64,000 nucleotides of DNA from Hormiphora californensis (GCA_020137815.1 CM035352.1:8300416-8364415); one strand, 5' to 3'; counted from the first letter of the stretch, positions 36,359 through 49,600 are shown. Notes: a model not told the origin generated them from the letters alone. Made by a program: numbers and translations.

Positions 36359-36616
36359 CTCTGTTGACGAATTCCTATTGTCTATGGCCGTGTGTCAGCA
36401 AGTCAAGTGATCCCATGTTTTTTCCTCTTTCAACTCTGTTTATATTATAGATCATGACTGGTAGCCCGAAAGCAACTACCACGCTACGTTTCTACAAGTT
36501 TTGTGCGTGCTTCTACCTTCAGTTTCGATCTCTCCGTCAATATGGGTAAGTTAACTTTTACTTTTAGTAGTTCTCTCTATCTATTTAAATTGATATCCGT
36601 CTCTATCCCCATCATC

Positions 36617-37860
36617 TCACTCTGGTCGTATTTTAACGAAGTTGTTCATGAGGTGAGCTCCCAACATGTCACTATACCTCCTCCACGCCCTGCTAGACAT
36701 CAGTGGCTCCACGGCCCAGAAGGGGTTAATCCATCTCGGCAGACAGGCCATCTGTTTCTCCTCTTGTGTCGCTATGATAATCTGATCTGCCACCCAGTCA
36801 GGCTCCAAAAGGGGGAAGAACAGTGGCCATTTGGCCTCCACATTGTTGAATAATCCTGTTTTGGTAATGTGCGGATGAACTGATGTTAACTTGACGTTTC
36901 TCTCCCCTATCAGATCGAACTCAGCTTGGAGGGACTGTGTGTGACCACGGATCCCGAACTTGGATGCGGCATAAGATGCCATATTAGATCCGGCCACTAT
37001 TCCAGCTAGAGATGAGATGTTGACGATGTGCCCCTTTCCAGCCTCTCTCATTGCAGGTAGGACTTGTTTAGTAAGATACATGGGTCCCATTAGGTTCACC
37101 TTCATTAGTTTCAACATTTCCCTTTCTGATTCCTCTTCAAATGGTTTTCCAATCACAATACCTAGTGGAAGGGGTTTAGGAATTATTGGGTAGTGGTATT
37201 CATGGGGTCAGGGGTGTAGAAACAGAGAAGCCTAATTTATTTTATTTTATTTGTGGGGATATGATGCGAGGGAGGACTGAGGAGGGACTGAGGAGTGAAC
37301 TGTGAAGGATGGACACACTCACCAGCGATATTAAATAGATATGAGATGTGTTGGTCAGGGGTGTTTTCCTTCACTTTCCTGACCAGATCTGCAATGTTCT
37401 CCGCCTCCCCAACGTCACAAGAATACGTGTATATCGTACAATCACGATCCTGAAATAATATTACTTGTTAGAATCTTAGCAGCTTGTAAATTTAATGGGT
37501 TTGCAAAAAGGCTAATTGACGCTAATTTGTGTTACAATTCTACCTGTGAAGTGAGATCTTCCTTCATTTGTTCATTCAGTCGACTGCTAATATCCACACA
37601 ATGTAGGATGTTTCCATCTTTGGCCAACCTTTCCACAACTAACCGTCCTAGTCCTTGGCCTGGGAGTGGTTGCTATAGATCATCTTGAAATTCATATTGG
37701 TTACCATGGCAACGAAGATCTTACCTGTCCCAGTAATTAGTATGTTCTCTCCTTTGATTTCCTTTCTTGGTCGGCACCTGAATATCGCGTATACCGTCTC
37801 TAGTAGCAGATCGTACGGCCAAAACAAGAGGAAACTTCCAATCTCATACAAACGGGACAT
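36617..37860 (-). CDS. Short-chain dehydrogenase/reductase (SDR16C-like), copy A, 4 exons
   Basis: NAD(P)-dependent oxidoreductase, probably membrane-anchored and acting on a retinoid, steroid or other lipid alcohol. Exons: 37725-37860, 37544-37659, 37323-37449, 36617-37161. Phases agree, product 307 residues. A hydrophobic N-terminal anchor (FLLFWPYDLLLETVYAIF) precedes the Rossmann motif TGTGQGLG, split by intron 1 after TGTG. NISSLAG and the catalytic SYAASK pair follow. Length and layout resemble RDH10/SDR16C and HSD17B11. The substrate cannot be assigned. It is a paralog of 51764-54880 with identical length and exon phases up to exon 4. Intron 1 holds a perfect X-box-like word GTTACCATGGCAAC (about 37700). 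Confidence 0.88.
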
Positions 37861-38065
37861 TTGAAATTATCTGAGGGATATGGTTTCCATAGATACAAGA
37901 CTAACTAGAATAATTGATCGATTTGATCAGTAGAAGTATGCAGAAAAAAAAGCAAAGTAAACCCAATTGGGCTGTGTTTGGTTGTTGACTTTTGATACAA
38001 CAAGAATGTATAGCAGCAAGATATCGGTGGTTGTTTTGATGATGTAGACTGTAGAGTGTTATAGA

Positions 38066-38195
<130 letters not shown>

Positions 38196-38428
38196 CTTCT
38201 TTTTTACGACTTCCTACTGTTGGCTTACACACAAGCATGGAGAGAACGAAAAAAAGGATAATGATAGGCCTTATCATTATCTTTTTTTTGTTCTCAGGAG
38301 AAAGAGAAAGTTAACAAGAGTTGTTTATTCGGAACCCTCTTCTAATGTCCTATAGTTTATAGAGAACAATACAAAGATGCAGATCTGCGTAACTCAAAAA
38401 TACATTTTGTCTTGGCTGGTCATATTTA

Positions 38429-38512
38429 CCGGTCCCCGATTTACCGGAACCGCGATTTACCCCGAGCAAAACCCTTTCCTCCGAGTATCCCGGTAATCGG
38501 GGCCCGACTGTA
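38429..38512. mobile_element. Relic of the pogo-like element
   Basis: It ends with GGGGCCCGACTGTA and has GGTCCCCGATTTACCGG at the other end, matching the tips of 53844-54685. It is a small degenerate copy. Confidence 0.55.
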
Positions 38513-38571
38513 AGTAGCATAGACTAAATCAGGATATACAGTAGTTAAGTACTTCTGTAAAAACTAAAAGT

Positions 38572-38917
38572 GCTGCATAGGGTCTGACTGTGGTCTGAAA
38601 CCTCCTAGGAGCACGGAGCTTTTCTGAATCACCTTTTCGAGACGAATCCAACGCAACCGGAATTAGCTTTCTATCTTATCGGGAAGTTTGGGCTTGAGCC
38701 CCTTCATTTTTGGTCATTTTTCGGTGCGCGAGCCAATCAGAGGCCTAGATTTCGAAATAAAGGCCTCTGATTGGCTCACGCACCGAAAAATGACTAAAAT
38801 TGAAGGGGGCCAAACTTTCCAATAAGATAGAAAGCTAATTCCGGTTGCGTTGGATTCGTCTCGAAAAGCTCCGTGCAGTAGGGGGTTTCCAGTCCACAGT
38901 CAGACACTAGTGCTGCA
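38572..38917. mobile_element. 346-bp palindromic element
   Basis: The left arm from GGTCTGACTGTGG and the right arm ending CCACAGTCAGACAC are complementary over about 140 bp, including GACGAATCCAACGCAACCGG and CTCTGATTGGCTC. No coding content. The rest of 37861-39732 holds no recognisable gene. Confidence 0.8.
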
Positions 38918-39732
38918 TTTGATATTGATTGAGCAAGCAAGCCATGCAGGTTGCAGTTCTAGATGGAAAGTTCTCGGAGCTGGAAGGAAATATTTAAAAA
39001 GAAGCTTTTGACTTCACCATCAGAGGTAATAATCTCTCTTTGCAAAACAACACAGAAACAAGCGAGAAAAACCTCTCGATTCAATATAGCTATAACGTGT
39101 CATTCAATAGCTTGGTGTCTTCATAATTGAGCATTAATCCGATGCGTGTTAATTGACGTGTTACACCATGACATTGCGTGGTTGAAACCCGGACATTTGG
39201 AGTTGTGCCAAAATACACTGCAGTTTCATGAGCATGGAATTAAAATATATATTCCTACCAGGGAACAACTGACAATTAATGTGAAGTGCAGAATCCTGTT
39301 CTGACGATATTGTATTGCCGGAAGCCATGGCTCGTTCCCAAATGTTCTATTTGGCAAGCTGCCAAATGCAGCCAAAATTACTAACCGCATTTTGTTTACC
39401 ATGTATAATGTCATGGAAGTTGGAACAGAGCATTATTGTCTACCATGTATAATGTCATGTGTTGGAACAGAGCATTATTTTATTGACCCTCGGACAGCGG
39501 TGACCTGTTTTGATAAAGAAAAGACAAGGGTTACTATTCCCTGCTCTTTTGAAGCACAGAAGAATATTGGAGATTGAGAAGATATGAAATAAAATAATTG
39601 AATACATAATGATAAAACTCTAAAGTACCTAGGATGATATGATTCACCATGGCCCATGGGTCTTCTCAACATAAATCAACTCAATAACTCAACTCAAATC
39701 AATAACTCAATGATAAAGGTAACAGGGAATGA

Positions 39733-42084
39733 CTAAACTTCACTGTCATTTGTCACATTAAATGGCTTTACAGCTGTTTTAGTGTCGCAATCCCACAGCG
39801 ATTCTACCTGTTTAGAGTCAAACACAACAGTCCCTAAGAGTTCGCGGCCTGTAGTAGATAGGTCCTCGCAAAGGTTTTCTTTGCAGGTGAACCCTGCCAG
39901 TGCTACTCTTATTTTCTTCTTGTGGCTAAGCTTCTGCTCCCTTTTGTCCGGGTGTATAAGTGGACTAAAGTAGAGTGCAAACAGGATACCACTCCCTAAA
40001 AACAGTCCCAAACTAGTTCTCCCGCCACATAAAATTAGCATGTCATCTGCCCGCATCTCAACAATCACAAGAAATGCTATTGCCTCAACGAGAAAGAGGA
40101 AATAAAGTCCGGCAAATGAGTACCAACGTACATCGAGCGTCTTTAGAGATGCCTTATCCGTCTTTAGAGATGCCTTATCCTTCCTGAAAATGGCTCCTCG
40201 GTAGCTCTCCGGAAATGCCAACAGTATAAGAAATACTTCACTAAAACTGTAAAATAAAAAGGAGAAGAAAACGTTGTGGGGAGGTAGGCGGTGTGTTACT
40301 ATCACTGAGTTTCTCTTCTCGTAATGAATAGATGGTTTAGGAGGTAGATGGTGAGAATTATAGCGTGATGGGCTATGACACAAACGCCTGGGATGTAGTT
40401 TAGTTTGGACGGATCTTCTCCCGGTTTTGTTAGTAGGTAGATACAGCAAAGCATTAGGAGACGAGATGATATCATCGAGAGGTATCCCAGGTACAAGGTG
40501 CCGAGGTCGATAGAAAATTTGATGAAGGAGCAACATAGACAGCAGGTTAGCTTAAGAGTGTAATCGAAGGAAAACCTATCACAATATCGAGATGATTCCT
40601 CGTGAGCACATAGTGCCAGAGGAAGGCAAACCACTGAAATCACTAAAGAAGCAATTTGAAGGCCATTTGAAAAATTGAAAACGTCTTTGTTCATCATTTC
40701 GGTATCGTTTATCAGTATCAGAGCCTGTATGAGTATCTGGGGACAGTTCTCCAGGATAACTTCTGTTCTTCGGAAGCTGCAGTAGTTATAGTAGACCTGG
40801 AAACAAGACAATAATATTTAGCCAATTTTACAGGGTGGTTCATAAATTATGAGTCAAAAGGGAAGGATTCTGGGAGGCAAGATTTGGGGGCAAGAAATGA
40901 TATTGATAGTGAGATTAAACAAGACTTACCAGGCCGATATGGTTGATGTTGGTGACTTTGTGTGCCAACATTTCATACACGTCTATCAAGATACCCATTT
41001 GTAGGAAACAGAGAACGTTGAAAACAACATTTTGTTTACAGTCCCAAGGGTACGGACAGAAGGACCTATAATGAAGTCAGGTATTAGCTGAAATTGATAT
41101 GACAGATTGTCGATAGATAATTTTTTATCTGCGTGCTATCCTCAGTAATTATTTTTTCCCCGCCCGGTGAATGCCGAAGGCATTCACCCGGATGCCTTTT
41201 GTAAAAAGGCATAGGGGTTTAGAATTCGACAATTTTATTTTACATACTAGTGAAGTGTCACGCTTTTTTGTAACGTAACCCGCTCAGTTGCGAGGGACAA
41301 CGATGTTGCTCCTTCATCAAATACTTCAATGGCACGTTTTCAGGAAATGTGAGCCGCGCAATGTGGCGCGCAATTTAGTGCTACTAAAACACAATGATTT
41401 GTTCTATACGGTTTGACTGATTCATAGATGATCGGAAATGCCTGTCCCGCCTTCCCATTAGATGGTTATGAAAATAAAGGTTGGGGGGGAAACATAGCAT
41501 TATGAAACATAATGCAGTTATTCTTGTTCAAGAATGTGAGAAGTAATGGTGTGGTTGGTATTAAAGAGGCTTCCAATTACCTCCGAAAGAAAGAACTGGT
41601 GTTCTCTTCGATCTGTGGAAAAGCTGGTTTTTCCCCAATATTCATTATCCTCTTGTCCCTTCTTCTCCTACCGGTCGTTACCGATGAATTTCCAAAAATA
41701 ATCTGTGTAGAAGTGAAAATATCACGACTGCACTCCAACAAGCTTTTTTATTTTCAAAAGTGATCTTTCACTTGTAAATTCCGTGTGTTATAATAGCGTT
41801 CGGTTGATTATATTTTGTGCACTAACCGGTACAATAGTGAAAAATAGCGACAGTGATCCCAAAATGAGATGTTTTCCCTGCTTCAAAGTCTGGATTGATA
41901 CCATGAAATCTGTTACCTGAAAACGAGGGTTGCCTGATAAAGATCGATGTTGATCCGATAATCAGTATGTCCAGAAAGCGTATTTTACTTTACATACCAC
42001 ATCAATTAGGAGAAGTACACTTCCGAACACAAGAAATATTTTTCTGTAAGCTGGTATCACGATACATCTGTGCCACTTTTCCAT
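39733..42084 (-). CDS. XK-related protein (XKR), copy A, 5 exons, one frame shift
   Basis: Multi-pass membrane protein of the XK/XKR family, whose members include lipid scramblases. Exons: 41998-42084, 41827-41916, 41581-41702, 40930-41065, 39733-40796. Phases agree. The family shows in TEVILENCPQILIQALILIND and in membrane helices such as LYLGYLSMISSRLLMLCCIY and FSEVFLILLAFP. In the last exon two surplus bases near 40327 break the frame relative to copy B. There is also a small in-frame duplication (DKASLKT twice). The tail contains one copy of the motif that expanded in copy B (WDCDTKTAVKPF) and ends NDSEV, a class I PDZ-ligand pattern. It is either a recent pseudogene or an assembly indel. 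Confidence 0.8.
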
Positions 42085-42155
42085 TGTTGGTACTAAGCTG
42101 ACCGTGAGTAAAGAAACCAGGGAAGAAAAATGATAAAATAACGATAAATCGTTGT

Positions 42156-42226
42156 TGAGTACCCCTTGGTAACATAGACACCTGGCGGGGGGTCGCGCCA
42201 GGTGTCTATGTCACCAAGAGTACTCC
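42156..42226. repeat. Hairpin upstream of XKR copy A
   Basis: GTTGAGTA...ACATAGACACCTGGCG and its complement flank a GGGGTC centre. The following CGTGGTCCGACTGTA (about 42242) resembles the tips of the pogo-like family. Confidence 0.65.
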
Positions 42227-43035
42227 TTACTCAACATAAATAAATCGTGGTCCGACTGTACAAGAATAATTAGCATGTACAATATTGTACATCCACGCTG
42301 CACTGGTCCACGGGACCACGGTGATCCTTAAAAAGCTAACGATGGATCAATATACGTGACGGTAGAGTTACATAAAGATAGAACTAACATTGTATTGTTT
42401 ATGCACAGTTGGTGTAGTAACAATAACAACCGCAACATTACAATAACAATATACACAGTGATAAAGCAATGATGCTGCATTTTCCTTATGGGAACGATGA
42501 GATTGGAATGAGGGCGAAGAGAAGCTCTGGATTAAACGATAATGGCAAGGAACTGGATTTGGTCCTTTCTATTGAAGAATAAATTTCATTCCAAATTCCG
42601 ATCCCTCCACGTTGATCGTTTTCTTGGTCCCACTTGCACTCAATATAATCGTAGAGTCTATTGCTGCCCGTCTTTTTACATCATATCACCAGACTACAGT
42701 TGCATACATCAGGCCCCAGCCAGACCCATATACCTACGTTTCAAATGAACCTCCACTGCGTGATACGCAACTGACTGGAAAATCGCTGAGGTAAAATACG
42801 GTACCTACTCAAAAGACCAATATTCTTTCAAATGCAAAACGTTACCTACCCGAGTAACTCGACCTGCCTCGCCCCCCACCCCCACCTGCCTCCCGACCAT
42901 TACCATCTCAAATTTCAAACGTTCCAGAGGTCCAAACCGTGAGTCTCTTTTCTCTTCCCGGGGAGGGAAAGGGATTCAGTGACTATAATTATAGTTACCA
43001 CATACCTGGGTTGCAGGAACCGACCGATCGACCGT

Positions 43036-43210
43036 TATTTAGGCCACGTGACTGGTTATCAGCCAATCAGTAACCAGTATTTCATTTCCTGATTCGGTCG
43101 GTTCCTGCTGGGCTGGTATGAAGGTGTGCTTAGCAGGAACCGACCGACACAAGTAAACAACCAATCAGAACTCGTCATTTAGGTCACGTGACTGGTTATC
43201 AGCCAATCAG
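43036..43210. promoter_or_regulatory. Duplicated block with CACGTG and CCAAT words
   Basis: The phrase ending CACGTGACTGGTTATC followed by AGCCAATCAG occurs twice (CACGTG at 43045 and 43185, 140 bp apart). The second is the full palindrome GTCACGTGAC, the E-box/CLEAR type. AGGAACCGACCGA words in both orientations frame the copies, so this may be part of a mobile element. It is about 1 kb upstream of XKR copy A; regulatory function is inferred. Confidence 0.4.
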
Positions 43211-43679
43211 GGACACTCCATGATTAAAAAACAAACCCCATGATTTAAACAACAAACAAACAAGATACATTACAATTAGTAAATGGAATAAAATAAATCA
43301 ATAACTCAAGAGTAACCATAAATCATTAGATACACGATGGGTCAGAAACAGAATTAGACAAGATTGTTGTAGGTAGTAGAGAATAGCTCTCCGAGCCTTT
43401 TGTATTTTTCCCGCTCTCGAAAGATTTATCAAGTGGAGGTATATTTTTGAATATCTCTTTGTAGTCAGTGCACGTTCTGTTATGAGCACACATATATTAC
43501 AGAGAAATAATTGCTCAAAAATATTGTATCAAAAATATTGTATCAAAAATATCTCAACTATAAATGCATCTTTTGAGAGCGGAAAAAATGCTCGGAGAAC
43601 TATTATCCACTATCTACTACCTGCGAAAATCTACGCTCACTTTAACAATAAATCAATAATAATTGTTAACAAAACATGA

Positions 43680-46600
43680 CTATAATTCACTCTCATTTAT
43701 CACCTGATTTTCTTTCAACAGTGTCTTTGCAGCTGTTTCAGTGTGACAATCCAGCAGTGTCTTTGCAGCTGTTTCAGTGTGGTGACAATCCAGCAGTGTC
43801 TTTGCAGCTGTTTCAGTGTGACAATCCAGCAGTGTCTTTGCAGCTGTTTCAGTGTGACAATCCAGCAGTGTCTTTGCAGCTGTTTCAGTGTGGTGACAAT
43901 CCAGCAGTGTCTTTGCAGCTGTTTCAGTGTGACAATCCAGCAGTGTCTTTGCAGCTGTTTCAGTGTGACAATCCAGCAGTGTCTTTGCAGCTGTTTCAGT
44001 GTGGTGACAATCCAGCAGTGTCTTTGCAGCTGTTTCAGTGTGACAATCCAGCAGTGTCTTTGCAGCTGTTTCAGTGTGACAATCCAGCAGTGTCTTTGCA
44101 GCTGTTTCAGTGTGACAATCCAGCAGTGTCTTTGCAGCTGTTTCAGTGTGACAATCCAGCAGTGTCTTTGCAGCTGTTTCAGTGTGACAATCCAGCAGTG
44201 TCTTTGCAGCTGTTTCAGTGTGACAATCCAGCAGTGTCTTTGCAGCTGTTTCAGTGTGACAATCCAGCAGTGTCTTTGCAGCTGTTTCAGTGTGACAATC
44301 CAGCAGTGTCTTTGCAGCTGTTTCAGTGTGACAATCCAGCAGTGTCTTTGCAGCTGTTTCAGTGTGGTGACAATCCAGCAGTGTCTTTGCAGCTGTTTCA
44401 GTGTGACAATCCAGCAGTGTCTTTGCAGCTGTTTCAGTGTGACAATCCAGCAGTGTCTTTGCAGCTGTTTCAGTGTGACAATCCAGCAGTGTCTTTGCAG
44501 CTGTTTCAGTGTGACAATCCAGCAGTGTCTTTGCAGCTGTTTCAGTGTGACAATCCAGCAGTGTCTTTGCAGCTGTTTCAGTGTGACAATCCAGCAGTGT
44601 CTTTGCAGCTGTTTCAGTGTGGTGACAATCCAGCAGTGTCTTTGCAGCTGTTTCAGTGTGACAATCCAGCAGTGTCTTTGCAGCTGTTTCAGTGTGACAA
44701 TCCAGCAGTGTCTTTGCAGCTGTTTCAGTGTGACAATCCAGCAGTGTCTTTGCAGCTGTTTCAGTGTGACAATCCAGCAGTGTCTTTGCAGCTGTTTCAG
44801 TGTGACAATCCAGCAGTGTCTTTGCAGCTGTTTCAGTGTGACAATCCAGCAGTGTCTTTGCAGCTGTTTCAGTGTGACAATCCAGCAGTGTCTTTGCAGC
44901 TGTTTCAGTGTGACAATCCAGCAGTGTCTTTGCAGCTGTTTCAGTGTGGTGACAATCCAGCAGTGTCTTTGCAGCTGTTTCAGTGTGACAATCCAGCAGT
45001 GTCTTTGCAGCTGTTTCAGTGTGACAATCCAGCAGTGTCTTTGCAGCTGTTTCAGTGTGGACAATCCAGCAGTGTCTTTGCAGCTGTTTCAGTGTGACAA
45101 TCCAGCAGTGTCAGTTTGCAGCTGTTTCAGTGTGACAATCCAGCAGTGTCTTTGCAGCTGTTTCAGTGTGACAATCCAGCAGTGTCTTTGCAGCTGTTTC
45201 AGTGTGACAATCCAGCAGTGTCTTTGCAGCTGTTTCAGTGTGACAATCCAGCAGTGTCTTTGCAGCTGTTTCAGTGTGACAATCCAGCAGTGTCTTTGCA
45301 GCTGTTTCAGTGTGGTGACAATCCAGCAGTGTCTTTGCAGCTGTTTCAGTGTGACAATCCAGCAGTGTCTTTGCAGCTATTTCAGTGTGGTGACAATCCA
45401 GCAGTGTCTTTGCAGCTGTTTCAGTGTGACAATCCAGCAGTGTCTTTGCAGCTGTTTCAGTGTGACAATCCAGCAGTGTCTTTGCAGCTGTTTCAGTGTG
45501 ACAATCCAGCAGTGTCTTTGCAGCTGTTTCAGTGTGACAATCCAGCAGTGTCTTTGCAGCTGTTTCAGTGTGGTGACAATCCAGCAGTGTCTTTGCAGCT
45601 GTTTCAGTGTGACAATCCAGCAGTGTCTTTGCAGCTGTTTCAGTGTGACAATCCAGCAGTGTCTTTGCAGCTGTTTCAGTGTGACAATCCAGCAGTGTCT
45701 TTGCAGCTGTTTCAGTGTGACAATGCAGCAGTGTCTTTGCAGCTGTTTCAGTGTGACAATCCAGCAGTGTCTTTGCAGCTGTTTCAGTGTGACAATCCAG
45801 CAGTGTCTTTGCAGCTGTTTCAGTGTGACAATCCAGCAGTGTCTTTGCAGCTGTTTCAGTGTGACAATCCAGCAGTGTCTTTGCAGCTGTTTCAGTGTGA
45901 CAATCCAGCAGTGTCTTTGCAGCTGTTTCAGTGTGGTGACAATCCAGCAGTGTCTTTGCAGCTGTTTCAGTGTGACAATCTAGCAGTGTCTTTGCAGCTG
46001 TTTCAGTGTGACAATCCAGCAGTGTCTTTGCAGCTGTTTCAGTGTGACAATCCAGCAGTGTCAGTTTGCAGCTGTTTCAGTGTGGTGACAATCCAGCAGT
46101 GTCTTTGCAGCTGTTTCAGTGTGACAATCCAGCAGTGTCTTTGCAGCTGTTTCAGTGTGACAATCCAGCAGTGTCTTTGCAGCTGTTTCAGTGTGACAAT
46201 CCAGCAGTGTCTTTGCAGCTGTTTCAGTGTGACAATCCAGCAGTGTCTTTGCAGCTGTTTCAGTGTGACAATCCAGCAGTGTCTTTGCAGCTGTTTCAGT
46301 GTGACAATCCAGCAGTGTCTTTGCAGCTGTTTCAGTGTGGTGACAATCCAGCAGTGTCTTTGCAGCTGTTTCAGTGTGGTGACAATCCAGCAGTGTCTTT
46401 GCAGCTGTTTCAGTGTGACAATCCAGCAGTGTCTTTGCAGCTGTTTCAGTGTGACAATCCAGCAGTGTCTTTGCAGCTGTTTCAGTGTGACAATCCAGCA
46501 GTGTCTTTGCAGCTGTTTCAGTGTGACAATCCAGCAGTGTCTTTGCAGCTGTTTCAATGTGACAATCCAGCAGTGTCTTTGCAGCTGTTTCAGTGTGACA

Positions 46601-49600
46601 ATCCAGCAGTGTCTTTGCAGCTGTTTCAGTGTGACAATCCAGCAGTGTCTTTGCAGCTGTTTCAGTGTGGTGACAATCCAGCAGTGTCTTTGCAGCTGTT
46701 TCAGTGTGACAATCCAGCAGTGTCTTTGCAGCTGTTTCAGTGTGGTGACAATCCAGCAGTGTCTTTGCAGCTGTTTCAGTGTGACAATCCAGCAGTGTCT
46801 TTGCAGCTGTTTCAGTGTGGTGACAATCCAGCAGTGTCTTTGCAGCTGTTTCAGTGTGACAATCCAGCAGTGTCTTTGCAGCTGTTTCAGTGTGACAATC
46901 CAGCAGTGTCTTTGCAGCTGTTTCAGTGTGACAATCCAGCAGTGTCTTTGCAGCTGTTTCAGTGTGACAATCCAGCAGTGTCTTTGCAGCTGTTTCAGTG
47001 TGGTGACAATCCAGCAGTGTCTTTGCAGCTGTTTCAGTGTGACAATCTAGCAGTGTCTTTGCAGCTGTTTCAGTGTGACAATCCAGCAGTGTCTTTGCAG
47101 CTGTTTCAGTGTGACAATCCAGCAGTGTCAGTTTGCAGCTGTTTCAGTGTGGTGACAATCCAGCAGTGTCTTTGCAGCTGTTTCAGTGTGACAATCCAGC
47201 AGTGTCTTTGCAGCTGTTTCAGTGTGACAATCCAGCAGTGTCTTTGCAGCTGTTTCAGTGTGACAATCCAGCAGTGTCTTTGCAGCTGTTTCAGTGTGAC
47301 AATCCAGCAGTGTCTTTGCAGCTGTTTCAGTGTGACAATCCAGCAGTGTCTTTGCAGCTGTTTCAGTGTGACAATCCAGCAGTGTCTTTGCAGCTGTTTC
47401 AGTGTGACAATCCAGCAGTGTCTTTGCAGCTGTTTCAGTGTGGTGACAATCCAGCAGTGTCTTTGCAGCTGTTTCAGTGTGACAATCCAGCAGTGTCTTT
47501 GCAGCTGTTTCAGTGTGACAATCCAGCAGTGTCTTTGCAGCTGTTTCAGTGTGGTGACAATCCAGCAGTGTCTTTGCAGCTGTTTCAGTGTGACAATCCA
47601 GCAGTGTCTTTGCAGCTGTTTCAGTGTGGTGACAATCCAGCAGTGTCTTTGCAGCTGTTTCAGTGTGGTGACAATCCAGCAGTGTCTTTGCAGCTGTTTC
47701 AGTGTGACAATCCAGCAGTGTCTTTGCAGCTGTTTCAGTGTGACAATCCAGCAGTGTCTTTGCAGCTGTTTCAGTGTGACAATCCAGCAGTGTCTTTGCA
47801 GCTGTTTCAGTGTGGTGACAATCCAGCAGTGTCTTTGCAGCTGTTTCAGTGTGACAATCCAGCAGTGTCTTTGCAGCTGTTTCAGTGTGACAATCCAGCA
47901 GTGTCTTTGCAGCTGTTTCAGTGTGAAGCAGCGGCTTTGGATTGACTGGTGGCTCCGACCCAATTTTGCGCAAAATTCCAAAAGGGGACATACGGCGTGT
48001 ATCAGGATTTTCAACTGTTTCATTATCACAGCCAAGTAGTGGCTTTGCAGCTGATTCTATATCACATTCCTGCAGTGGGCTTGTCTTTTTCGAGTCAAAC
48101 TCATCATTCCTTGAGAGTTTGCAGCCTGTAGATAGGTCCTCGCAAAGGTTTTCTTTGCAGGTGAACCCTGTCAGTGCCACTCTTTGTTTCTTCTTGTGGC
48201 TTAGCTTCTGCTCCCTTTTGTCCGGGTGTAATAAAGGACTAAAGTAGAGTGCAAACAGGATACCACTTCCTAAAAACAGTCCAAAACTAGTTCTCCCGCC
48301 ACTTGAAATTAGCATTGTCATCTGTCCTCATCTCAACAATCACAAGAAATGCTATTGCCTCAGCGAGGAAGAGGCAGTAAAGTCCGGCAAATGAGTACCA
48401 ACGTTCATCGAGCGTCTTTAGAGATGCCTTATCCTTCTTGACAATGGCTTGTCGGTAGCGCTTGGGGAAGGCCAAAAGTATGAGAAATACTTCACTAAAA
48501 CTGAAAAATAGAAAGGAAAAGAAAGCGTTGTGGGGAGTTAGGCGGTGTGTTACTATCACCAACTTTCTCTTCTCGTAATGAATCTGGTTTAGAAGGTAGA
48601 TGGTGAAAATGGTGGCGTGATGGGTTAGGACACAAATTCCTGGGATGTAGTTTAGTTTGGACGGATCTCCTTCCGGTTTTGTTAGTAGGTAGATGCAGCA
48701 AAGCATTAGGAGACGAGATGATATCATCAGGAGATATCCCAGGTACAACGTGCCGAGGTCGATGGAAACTTTGATGAAGGAGCAACATAGACAGCAGGAG
48801 AGCTTGAGAGTGTAATCGAAGGAAAACCTATCACAGTATCGAGATGATTCCTCGTCAGCGCATAGTGCTAGAGGAAGGCAAACCACTGATATTACTAGTG
48901 AAGCAATTTGAAGACCATTTGAAATATTGAAAACGTCTTTGTTCATCATGTCGGTATCGTTTATCAGTACCAGAGCTTGTAGCAGTATCTGGGGACAGTT
49001 CTCCAGGATAACCTCGAGTCTCCGGAGATAGCAGTAGCCAGAGTAAACCTGGAAATAAGAGAATTTAAGTTAAGCAAAATCTAAAACGTACCCTTCGAAA
49101 TGTGATAAGGCACTTACCACGCCGATATGGTTGATGTTCGTGACTTTGTGTCCCAGCATTTCATACACGTCTATCAAGATACCCATTTGCAGGAAACAGA
49201 TAACGTTGAAAACAACATTTTGTTTACAGTCCCAAGGGTACGGACAGAAAGACCTGTAATGAAGTCAGACATTAAAATTGATATACTTAAGCAGATTGTG
49301 GAAAAATTCTGGGTGCTATCCTCAGTTATTAATTGATTTCAAGAACGTGGGAAATAATGCTGTGGTTTTCGTTGAAGAGACTTCTAATTACCTCCGAAAG
49401 AAAGAACTTGTGTTCTGGTCAATTTGTGGAAATGCTGGTTTATGTCCAATATTCATTATCCTCTTGTCCCTTCTTCTCCTACCCCTCGCGGCCGTTAAAT
49501 GTCCATAGACAACCTGTGTAGAAATGAAAATATCACGACTATACTCCATGGAGATGCAGTTCAGAACCTGCCGTACATTTTGGACCGTGGTGTCCCGACC

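Noticed and set aside
41512-41763. Plus-strand frame conserved between 41512-41763 and 49278-49508
   Set aside because: The conservation belongs to XKR exon 3 on the minus strand (motif GRRRRDKRIMNIG), which has proper splice sites and phase in both copies.
39733-42084. Treating the XKR-A frame break as an intron
   Set aside because: Alignment with copy B shows a two-base surplus inside a coding stretch, with no splice sites at the break.
43720-47926. CRISPR-like array
   Set aside because: There are no variable spacers between repeats, no cas genes, and the surrounding genes are animal.
43676-48039. Very long plus-strand open frames (470-750 codons) across the tandem array
   Set aside because: They come from a repeat without stop codons in several frames. 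Only the minus-strand frame continues from a recognisable protein and meets a conserved C-terminus.
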